Positions 54,701 to 64,000 of a stretch of DNA of 64,000 bases are shown here, piece after piece (position 1 is the first letter of the stretch; each line of letters starts with the position of its first letter). The stretch comes from Tetrahymena thermophila SB210 (Eukaryota; Ciliophora; Oligohymenophorea; Hymenostomatida; Tetrahymenidae). The notes beneath the pieces were generated by a model, which was not told the DNA's origin, made no database searches, and worked only from the letters and a program-made list of their open reading frames with translations. The translations under genes were made by a program, and so were the position numbers. Location of the stretch: positions 152,983 through 216,982 of the forward strand of contig NW_002475963.1 of NCBI RefSeq assembly GCF_000189635.1, in the 5' to 3' direction.

Positions 54701-57700
54701 TTTTATTAGATCTTGCTCATAAGTTGATAAATCTTCTCTAGAATATGTTATTTAAATTTTATTATTCATTTTATCAGTAAAATATCTCAGTTTTAGTCCA
54801 TTTTTAATATTTTGTGGTATGTTTAAGGGCTCATCTTTTTAGTTCTTGGGAGATCCGGTTATATTACTTAAAATCGGAAGATTGTAGTTATCTTATGTTC
54901 TACAGTATTATAATTTTTCCTTGAGTTCTTTTGTAAATTAAATCGATTTCATTCTGTTCTCTTCAGTTAAAAACTTTTAAATATTCCTAAAGAAGAAATA
55001 CTTTGCATGCTTGTAATCACCTAGTTCTGAAGCAGATACTATCTTTAAACTAGCTTAAATATCTGATAAAATACCAAGACGTTCAAGAAGAGTAAGAATT
55101 TAAAGTGTTTTTTACTTACTAACAAAATCAATAAAAGTTATTATTGTTTTCATGTGATCTAAATAGGTAAACTTTGGCTTTAAATATTTAAGCACATTGA
55201 GAGCTCCTTAAAGTGTGAACGAATCTTTTTCTGAATTTAACTAGCATTTTGAAATAAAATCAAGGGTTCTTCCTATAAGGGCAGGGATTACATTTCCAGT
55301 AGTACCTTGTATCAATCCATTTTCTAGCATGAAAAATGAGTAGTTTTAATTGCATAACAAATTTAAAAATACTCCTAAATTATAATTGAAATTTATTTAA
55401 TTTTCTAAAATGAAATCAAAAATATCTTTTTCATCAGTGTATCTCCATTAAACTAAATTTTTGAGATAAGTAGGATATTTTCTACATATTTCAGCAATGA
55501 AGCATAAATAAAAATCGCTTTTTGTTTTAATAAACTTTTCAAGTATTTCTTCAAATAGTCCTACTTAACTTCCTGTATAATCTGAAAATTAAAACTCAGG
55601 AAGGATATCTTTTTATAAAAATAATAAAACCTAAATAAGAATATTTCAAATTTTGAAAATTTTTACTTTCAGACAATTTGATTGTCAAATCCTTCTAGTT
55701 GTAAGTAAACATAGAGACTAAAACATTAAAATATTCAATAGGATATTAATATAAATCTACCTCTGCTAATTTTTTTGAGAATTCCAAAATTGTAAAAGAA
55801 TCTTTTTTGAGAAAATAAAAATTATTTATTATAAGTAAATAAATAAATGAAAATTGAAAATAAATTACTAAATACGAAGGAATTAGCTTCATAAAATAGG
55901 TTTTTAAAGCGTAATTCTATGTTTGCTTTTATGAAGTTAGTTTCGAATTAGAATTAAGACTCAAGGATATAGTAAATCATAGAATAAAATCTTCTTTCAG
56001 AAGGACATATTTCAAGAATAATTTCAATAACTTTAAATATTTTTTATATTTCTGGGAATTCATCATTTAAATCGTTTTTAGATTTATTTTGTTATTTCAT
56101 AAATATTTTCAAAGCAAGAGTTAAAATACACAATCCTATATCATGTACAAACAGTGGTGTTTGTGTTTCTACCTATTTTTATTATACACTTTAGTGTATT
56201 ATTTCAAAGGCTTAAAATATATTAGAATAGCTCACACTTTCTCTCATGCTAATGAGATATCTTGATAAATATTTAATTTACTTAGAGTCTATTTCTTTCC
56301 CATTAATTTCACATTCAACTAGCTCTTCAAATGAACTGAAATAATTCATTTTTAAATTTATATTTGAGTGTTAGCCTAAATTCTCAATGAGCTGCATAAA
56401 ATAGTCTAGAGAATTGCATTTTATTTATAGCAAAGACTAAGGTTAGATATCAGATTTTTCTTCTTCTAAGGTTTCAATCTATTTTATTAAAGGACAATTG
56501 TTGACATTAAAAGAAGGGAATTACTTATATTTCTCGCCAAGATTGTATTTTAAATAAGGAAGACACTACTTAATAAATACAACGTAGAAAGCTTATCTTG
56601 TTTTAGTATCTTTATACAATAGCTCAGTGTAAAGTATGATAAAAGATATAACATCATTTATTGCATGTTCTTAAGAGAGAAGCAACTCAATTAACTATTA
56701 CACCATATCTTATTGATGCTTTAGTATTGTAATACTTTTTTCACATTTTTTTAGATTTAATTCATAATTTTTAGTTTTATTTATCATATTTGCTATTTAA
56801 CTATGTTTGGTGGCGAGTCCTTAGTGATCCTTAAGAATTTATCGGATAGCAGATTGTAAGTTTTATAAGAAAGAGCTAGTCATAGGTTGGAGAAGAAGTA
56901 GAACCTCGCCTTTCAAATTGTTGGGTTACAAAAGTATAATATCTTTAATAATTTCTTTTTTATTAATGTATTTAGACTTCAAAATAGATGCATGCTTTAT
57001 ATTAAGAAATATTTAGTTCATTTCAGAGCTATTTCTTACATTTCTCAACAGTAAATTTAAGTCTATGCTTTTATTCTATAGTAATAATGGGTATATAGAA
57101 GAGGTTATGTGTTCAAATTGAAATTTTTAGCATATCACAACTAGAGATTTCAAAAGATATCTTTCTGAAATTATAGATGCATCATTTTTTAGTTCATTTA
57201 AAAAATCTTCCTCTAAAATTTTTTGCATAGGTATACAATATTTGATAAGGCAGTATAAAAATTATCTTTTGCTTAAGCAATCTTTTTCTTTCTCCTTGAT
57301 CATTTAATATGCTACTTTGATGATATTTCTATGGAGTAGTTCTTTAGGCATAAATTCGTTAAGAGCATTAATGAATTCATTATTTCTTTTGTCTGTGAAA
57401 TAATTTGAGAATTTTTCAAGAATGCCTCTAACATTATCTTCAGTAATTGCAGATCTATTATTTGAAATCTAAAGTAATAGCTAACTAGTCATACTTAGAA
57501 CCCATCTCTTTGCAAAATCTTAATAAATTTGATTCACGCTATTTAATTAAAAATAATATTTAAAGAACTTTTCGAATATAAATATAAATAAATATTTATT
57601 AAAAAATTAATATTTTAAAATTTAATTAAATAAATACTCTGGGGAAATAGAAATCTGATCTAAAAAATCAAAAAGGTCTTAAATAAAGAGAGGTGCTCTT

Positions 57701-59850
57701 GATTCTATCAAACAATTAATATTTGCTTTATCTTTTATCTTTTAATTGACAACTAAAATACAACGATTTATAAGATAAGCTAATCTTAATTTCATTTATT
57801 TATCAAGAGCAAATCTCTCAACTAAAATTTCTAAGCATTTAAAATTAAAGTTTCTTGATATAAGGTATTTCTTTAAAGAACAATATTCAATCATTTCAAT
57901 TATTTTATTTATTGTTTATATCGAGTAGCAGCTCTCAAAATTGTAAACAAAATCGCTATAGATTTAGACACCTATATAATAGAGTTCTTTTTGTGCATAA
58001 ATTTTATCAATTATTTCCATAATTTGCTACTGTTTGGATCTTTTATTAGCATCCTTGTAGAATAAATACCATCCTAAGCTTTTTCTATAAAATTACTTTT
58101 CAAATATGAGTTTGATACATAAGTTTTGCAAAATATCCTAATACAAATTGACTTTATCTGGTAGTTCTGGTAATTCATATGTAATTATCTAAGTATTATA
58201 ATAAGTGCTTTCATCATTTAAATTATCTGTCATATTTTGAATCAGCTTGCTTAACTTTACTTACAAATTTTATCCTATTTATAAATCTTATTCGATTTTT
58301 TGTGATCTTGCATAAATTTCTTGATTTATGCCATGCTCAACCAAGGTCATTATTCTTATTAGAAAGGAAGGATAAATATGATTCAAATTAGAGACGTAAT
58401 TATCGATTAACTCAAAAAAGCTGCCCTTTATTTTAGGAAAATCGTTTTCATCTGGCCAATGAGCCTAATGTTGACTAAGACACTCTTCTATTTCTAAATT
58501 TTATGCATTTTCAAATCCTTCTTCCTTTATTTACCTTAGATAGTTAAAATATTCTGTTGGAATACTTGCTTCAACAGCTTACTCTCCTGTAAATGATACC
58601 TTAAACTTTTTGTGTTTTGCTACATTATCTCTATGTCTCCATACACATACTGCTCTTAGCTATCTCCATATTTTTCTAATTTTAAATATTTTTTTATAAA
58701 TTAAAAAACGGATTTCTTAATTATTTAAAGAGATATTATTTAATTATCTGTAATGAATGTAATGAATGAGTTAAAAATATTCATATCTATTTAAAATTTA
58801 CTTATTTTATTTAGTCCTCAAATAAATAACTGCTAGTAGAAGTCTTAAGAAAGAATGATTATAATCTGAATAGGATAAATTGATCCCATTTTAACTACTA
58901 AGAATAAGCTTTGTTAACCCATAACAAGAGAGATATTTATTTTCTTATTTTTCGACAATCTCTTATATCTATGATCGCTTAATGTTTATTCTAATGGTCA
59001 TATCATCTGTAAAAGCTATTTTGTCTAAATATTCCTCATGAACGCTATGTATAGTCATAAAGAAATGATAAAATCTTGCAAAAATATTGTATGAAATGTT
59101 ATTATTATCAAAGTAGGAGCTTATAACATTCTCTTATAATATCTCAGTCTAAAACATGTTTGCTAATTTATAGATCCTGTAAATGACTTCTAGACTATTT
59201 AAATATTATAAATGTTAGAAAATACCACCCATTCTCACAAAATAATTCCAAAAATGATTGGAATGCCTTTTTCCATCATAAAACTTTTATATTTCATATT
59301 TTCTTTGCTTTTCTACTGAAAGGAGTGTTTCCAGTAACTCTTATTCTAATTAACTAATCTACATTTAAACATCTTCTAAATTAAATTCCTTAACTAGCTG
59401 ATTTTACATACTTTATGCTTGATCAGCTTACTAAGATTGTTCATTTTACTAAATAGTTTGGGTATTTCTTTCATGACCATTTTCTTTAACGCAATTTTCG
59501 CATGAGGATATTTGAATCTCTTTAATCTTTTTTAATGAAACTATGATTTTTTTGAGATTTTAATCAAAAAATTCATTTAATTGGCAGTATTCTTTCATTA
59601 ACTAATCATCTCCCTAAATAAATATACAAAAATGTTAATATTAAGCCATATTCAAGTAAAAGCTATTATTTATAATAAGATTTTGTATACCATCTCATTA
59701 TGAAATTCTACAATATGTAAATAAATAAAATATAAACAAACTACTTGATTATGAAGCCAAAAAGGCCTAGCGAAGAGCAAACAATGACTTTATTCTATCT
59801 CCATTCAGCTTTTTTATTTGATTTTATCTTTGCTATTTTGGATTTATAAT
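48789..59850 (-). CDS. Giant HECT-type E3 ubiquitin ligase
   Basis: At least 15 exons with consistent phases from ~59613 to the TGA at 48789-48791; counted from the Met at 59596-59598 this is 3281 residues. Exon ends include 58802, 57638, 55869, 55667, 53954, 53706, 52243, 50876, 50484, 50320, 49989, 49595, 49237 and 49052. Two small upstream exons (59850-59745 and 59707-59691) keep the frame open but the true ATG was not found. Most of the protein is helical, with an IQ-like W-R basic segment near ~290 and E/Q/S-rich and coiled-coil regions in the middle (53.6-52.4 kb). The HECT domain fills the C-terminus: INFEGEAGIDQGGMAREW, LLHFRFAGRLVGLAL, KVPFGGFEQNP, and the catalytic Cys (~34 residues from the end) in LPIAHTCFNKLELP. 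The enzyme takes ubiquitin from an E2 onto this Cys and passes it to substrates. The HECT sequence is nearest the HUWE1/NEDD4 type; the substrate is unknown. Confidence 0.9.
59745..59850 (-). other. Probable 5' coding exon of the HECT gene
   Basis: Reads KQQRQNQIKKLNGDRIKSLF then ALRQAFLASQS, splicing (GT at 59744, AG at 59708) to FHNEM and on to the main frame. The composition is clearly coding-like. The frame stays open upstream to a TGA at 60118-60120 but without an ATG, so another intron must lie upstream. A candidate start is the ATG at 60192-60194, joined by a 50-bp intron. Confidence 0.5.
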
Positions 59851-60194
59851 CTTTTTATAAGAAATTCTATTTCTTTTTATACTTTAAATGCAAAAGTTTA
59901 TATTTAAAATTATATATATGAATGAATCTCTGATGACTTTCTCTTTTGCTTTCTTTTGTTTTAATTTGAAGCTATTTATCTGATTAAAAATAATTAAAAA
60001 GTTGATTATCAATTTCTTATAAACTACATCATCTATTCTATTAGAACCCAAATCTTATTGAAAAAAAAGAAATTGTGCAAAAAATATTCTTATCTGATGA
60101 AAAATATAAAATTTCAATCAAATCAGCATAAAACCTAATTTACTTAATTTAAAAAGGGATAGAAAGTTGGTAAGTTAATTAATTTAATATTCAT

Positions 60195-60651
60195 TTCTAT
60201 ATCAATAAACTTTTATTTCTAAAAAAATGCAATTCTTTTTAATCAAATTGAATTGGATCTTATCAAAAAAATTTGTAAAAAAATACTCATGATATCATGA
60301 TTAATCAGATCCGATCTTCTTATAAAATATGCATAATTCCGCTTTAGGTGTTTTGCCATTAAATATTATTTTTCTGATGAAATTTATAAAATGACTGACT
60401 ATTTTCATATTTTTTATTATTGAAAGTAAATATCTCTTATAAAAATTATTATTTTTAAATTGAAAATAAATAAAGTAGATGCATATCAAAGCAATTTAAA
60501 TAGATTTATTAATAGAAAATTTAATTAAATATTTAATCATGAAAGTAAAAAATAACTTTTGTAATAGAAAATAAAATTATAATATCTACCAATAGTGTTT
60601 AATAAAAATAAATTTATCTTTTAAATTGTTGCATTTATAGCTAAAAAGTAT
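60195..60651. other. AT-rich intergenic
   Basis: Lies between the HECT gene 5' end and the tRNA gene, and probably holds the HECT promoter. The frame at 60301-60489 (-) is low-complexity noise. Confidence 0.45.
60643..60647 (-). terminator. RNA polymerase III terminator
   Basis: A run of five T on the minus strand, four bases beyond the discriminator base of the tRNA. It is the expected Pol III stop. Confidence 0.75.
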
Positions 60652-60734
60652 TGGCAACTGTGAGATTCGAACTCACGCGGATTACATCCAGGCGATCTTA
60701 AGTCGTCCCCCTTAACCAACTCGGGCAAATTGCC
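60652..60734 (-). tRNA. tRNA-Leu (anticodon UAA)
   Basis: 83 bases with no intron. The acceptor arm GGCAATT pairs with AGTTGCC (one G-T), with discriminator A. The T arm is GTGAG-TTCGAAT-CTCAC, and its B-box core is intact. The anticodon loop CTTAAGA gives TAA at 60698-60700, preceded by T33 and followed by G37. The anticodon stem GACGA/TCGCC has one A-C mismatch. A long variable arm, GGAT-GTA-ATCC, marks a class II tRNA. It reads UUA as leucine. It must not be confused with the ciliate Gln tRNAs that read UAA codons, which would carry the complementary anticodon UUA. Confidence 0.93.
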
Positions 60735-61240
60735 TTGTTGATTTAACACATATTGAAAAATATTACATTTACAATATAATTTCTATATGATTTTTTATTT
60801 TATTAATTTGCTTATTAAATTAATTCTATCTCAAATATTTTGAAAATCTTTTCAACGAACGAAATATTGTTAGAATAAAATACTTTTTGAAATACATATT
60901 AATATTTCAGCATTAATTTCAATTTAGAAGATATATTGTTTACATTGATTATAACATGTTCTTTTATATTTTTATTTAAGTAATATGATTGATTGTTATC
61001 GCTTTTTAATTTATAACCTTTACAACAAAATTTGAGATCAAACAATTTTGTATGCTGTTAGTACCATTAAAAACCAACCAATCTCTGAATATATATAAGC
61101 ATAAGATCCAATTCAAATTTATAAAGTTAATTTATATTAAAATAAGTAATTTTTGGCAAACAAGAATAAACAAATTTTTAGGAGAGAAAAAAAAAAGTTA
61201 TCAAGAGTTAGATTTAAAGGTTAAGAGCTAATACTAAAAA
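60735..61240. other. Divergent intergenic region
   Basis: 506 bp between the tRNA gene and the next gene, which is AT-rich and presumably holds that gene's promoter. No motif can be named. Confidence 0.45.
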
Positions 61241-63118
61241 ATGAGAGTATTTGAAAATCCTAATTTTAATTTAAGTAAAACTATGCTCAGAAAAATTAAA
61301 TCATAACAATACATTTAAGATGATGGGACTCCAATTCCAGACTTGGTTTCGATTCTTTACAATTTTAAGTTCGTGCATAATTAAAGCTAAAATAAAAAAT
61401 TAAGCTAATTTATTAAACAGCTAGCTACTTTAGTCGAATATCAATAAATAAGTGAAGGATAGTTTATTGCAGAGTATAACACAAATGACACTTTTTTTAT
61501 CTTAAAAGGAGAAGTAATTGCTTTGCAGGAGAGGAGCTAAAGGAGCATAATGTAAGATTAATTTTGGCACAAAAAACTCCAGCTTAAAAAAAAAGAATAT
61601 GAAGAAACTTTTGACTCCAAAAGAAAAAAAGAAATACTGAGCGAAATAGAAAAAATAGAGAGAGTTCACAAATATTTTTCTGATGTTTTGGTGGAAGAAT
61701 ATTTAAGGGCTGACCTATTTAGGTATAGCTAAAATTTTAACTTAGAAGATGAATGCATATTCAAGGAGTTTGCTCTTATTAAGGCAGGTATGACTTTTGG
61801 TAAAAACTCAAATGATTTTCTGATTAGCAAAGATAATTAAATAGGAGACTTACAAATTTACATTTAGAATGAGTTAAAATAACGTAAAGTTAAATTTATA
61901 GCTGGGAAAAATTTGCACATATTCCGTTTGTCTGCAGATTCATAGCAAATACTTTTTGCGGAATATTATGAAAACAAATAAAAGATAATAGAGTTTCTAT
62001 AGTAGAAATTATATAGTCTTAGACAAAATTATGATTTGCTTGATCTTATTTCAAACAGGGCGCACTAAATGTAATTGTTTGAAGATTCTGCTCTATACTT
62101 TCAAAACTCAGAAAAGCCAACACATTTCTATTTTCTATTGAAGGGATAAGTTGAAATAAGTAATATGAGTATCAAGCATTCTCCTATAATTACTTATATT
62201 GAAGGACCAAACATCATAGGACTTGAATTTATTGGAGAGAAATCTCAATTTAGATAATATTCCGCAAAGTGCAGATCGCAAAACATAGAAGTATACAAAA
62301 TAAGTTACCAAGAAATATAAAATCTTCCTAATAACTAGTAATTTATGGAAGAAATTAATAATTTAGGATTGTAGCAAAATAACTATTTTAAATAACTTGT
62401 AAATTAAAAATTAGATCAATATAAGATACAAAGATCTATCTTTTCAAATAAATTACAACAAATTTATCTAGAATCACCAAGGCGAATTTCTGCATAGTTT
62501 TTTTCTCCTTAAAATTAATATTAAGCTTAATCTAGCAAAAACACTCAAAGATTCTCTACCACTAATTTAGATCATTTTTTCCCTCATACTTCTCGCTAAT
62601 CAAAGGACACTATTCAAAGTCCCATCAAAATAAAAGAAAATTCTTAATCTCCTAAATTTACAAATACTAATAAACAAACTTTTAGAAGTTAGAATTTACT
62701 TTCAAAATTATCCACAGAAGATTAGTTAAATAGTTCACATCAAAAATTAAATTCTGTTCATAATTTTGAGTAAGATAAAAACGAGGAGTCGATTGAGTAA
62801 ATTGTAAATTAAAAATTGAAGTAATTCTTAATAAAAAATTAAATGCTAACTATAAAAACATAAGAATCTGATTTCAATTAGGCCTCTTTATATTTCTAAA
62901 CCACATAGCAGCACAGTAATAAAGCAAAGAATTCAAGTTAAAATAACCATTTCAAATTTAGTAATAACCATAGAAAATTAAAGACGCAAGCATCATTAAA
63001 CCACAGCTAAAATTCTATTCAAGGATATGATAGCCAAAAAGGTCATAACTCAAAAATTCCTACATCTTTGATAAACTAATTTATTCCTTAACTATAATAG
63101 TGTTTCATTAACAAATGA
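61241..63118 (+). CDS. Protein with degenerate tandem cNMP-binding-like domains, Q/S-rich tail
   Basis: An intronless 625-residue frame from ATG 61241 to TGA 63116-63118. Residues ~55-105 match the first strands of a cyclic-nucleotide-binding domain (LATLVEYQQISEGQFI, NDTFFILKGEVIALQE). A charged insert follows instead of a clear phosphate-binding cassette. A second copy begins near ~265 (YFQNSEKPTHFYFLLKGQVEI) and has a cassette-like GPNIIGLEFIGEKSQFRQYS. Its order resembles F-G-E...R, but the key acidic position is shifted, so nucleotide binding is doubtful. The last ~230 residues are S/Q/N-rich and disordered. It is the gene closest to the telomere. It resembles the two-domain architecture at 31758-36536 but is shorter and more degenerate. 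Function unknown; a regulator or structural scaffold is the likely role. Confidence 0.83.
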
Positions 63119-63930
63119 ATAACTTCTTCTGTAAAAATAATTAAATCTAAGCTTATATTTATTATGTTATTTTATCACCAAATTGTATTATTTATAAATA
63201 TTGTTAAAATACAAAAAAAAAATTCACTCATTTCAATTAAAAAAAACATATTTATAAAGAAAAATATTTTTGACTTACTAAAAATACTGTTTGCATTAAT
63301 TTAAAAAAATAATTAAAAAAAATAAACATCAACAGAAATAATGAATTTGTTAACAAATAAAATTAATTGATTTATTATTTCTTGAATTTTTAAATTTTAT
63401 AAATATTTATTTTTTTAGTTAATATCAATGAATACTTTTAAAGTAAGGAATAGTTTTTGTTACAATATTTAATTTAATCAAATAAAATTTTATTAATCGA
63501 GTATTATTGTTGTTGGTCATCGAGAGTAAGAGAAAGGGAGATTGAGTTATTTTTAGATAGTATGATAGTAAAAATAGGTTAAATTATTTTGTTTTGTTTA
63601 GGTTTTGTGTTTTATTTAGTATATTTTATTAATATTAATTAAGAGTGAATTTCTATCTATAGTATTTATGATAGTATTTATATACAACTAGTAAGCAGAT
63701 TATATTTTTTTTGGATCAGAAAAGATATGGTACTAAGTAAGAATAAGTTAGATAAATGAGAGACTTATTATGAAAATAGAAGAAGTAAGATTTCCAAATA
63801 TCTTCATAAAATTTAGTTTTAATATTTTAAATAATATTTGTTATTTTATTATAAAACTTAAATAATTTTTTAAGAATTTTATGTATTAATTATTTTTTTT
63901 TGTTTTGAAAAATATCTTTTTAAATGGTTT
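63119..63930. other. Subtelomeric AT-rich spacer
   Basis: 0.8 kb without a gene between the last coding region and the telomere. No subtelomeric repeat family is recognised. Confidence 0.6.
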
Positions 63931-63931
63931 C

Positions 63932-64000
63932 GGGGTTGGGGTTGGGGTTGGGGTTGGGGTTGGGGTTGGGGTTGGGGTTGGGGTTGGGGTGGGGTTTGGG
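63932..64000 (+). repeat. Macronuclear telomere, GGGGTT repeats
   Basis: About ten G4T2 repeats run to the window end with the G-rich strand reading 5' to 3' outward, as expected for a right chromosome end. The last ~15 bases deviate (one unit with a single T, one with three T and three G). Repeats start directly after unique sequence ending in TTTC, which marks the telomere addition point. Confidence 0.97.

Noticed and set aside
60061..60194. HECT start at ATG 60192-60194
   Set aside because: Kept only as a candidate: it needs an extra 50-bp intron and gives a Phe-rich peptide that looks poorly coding.

Overview
This window is the right-hand end of a macronuclear chromosome of a Tetrahymena-type ciliate, very probably Tetrahymena thermophila or a close relative. 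Four things show this. The last 70 bases are G4T2 telomere repeats running towards the 3' end. The DNA is extremely AT-rich. Long genes read open only if TAA and TAG mean glutamine and TGA is the sole stop. Introns are AT-rich GT...AG elements of about 37-211 bp, too long for Paramecium. Standard-code ORFs are therefore nearly all false; I re-read both strands with the ciliate code and checked exon phases across each intron.

Layout, left to right. 396-2201 (+) encodes a RAP-domain, FASTK-like mitochondrial RNA protein. 6110-6649 (+) encodes a small MGC-start lipid-anchored protein. A long gene-poor stretch follows. 11929-12900 (-) is a papain-family cysteine protease. 14799-18143 (+) is a membrane hybrid histidine kinase, 19190-21992 (-) a USP36-like deubiquitinase, 23050-24372 (+) an orphan membrane protein, and 24715-29088 (+) a second hybrid histidine kinase. 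29733-30922 (-) is an Old Yellow Enzyme-type flavin oxidoreductase. 31758-36536 (-) has two cyclic-nucleotide-binding domains and a very long Q/S-rich tail. 38146-38655 (+) is another small MGC-start protein. 39404-41089 (-) is a possible PAS-like protein. 43076-44416 and 45962-47014 (+) are a diverged paralogous pair sharing an unnamed C-terminal module, with a doubtful ORF between them. 48789 to about 59850 (-) is a giant HECT ubiquitin ligase. 60652-60734 (-) is tRNA-Leu(UAA). 61241-63118 (+) has degenerate tandem cNMP domains. About 0.8 kb of subtelomere and the telomere close the window.

The gene set is rich in signalling and regulation: two phosphorelay sensors, two cNMP-domain proteins, two lipid-anchor candidates, and a ubiquitin ligase plus a deubiquitinase. 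Nothing shows an operon. Genes are monocistronic, separated by 0.3-5 kb of AT-rich DNA, and I see no mobile element, CRISPR array or bacterial island. The least-explained part is the paralogous pair at 43-47 kb and a compact inverted-repeat locus near 42 kb.
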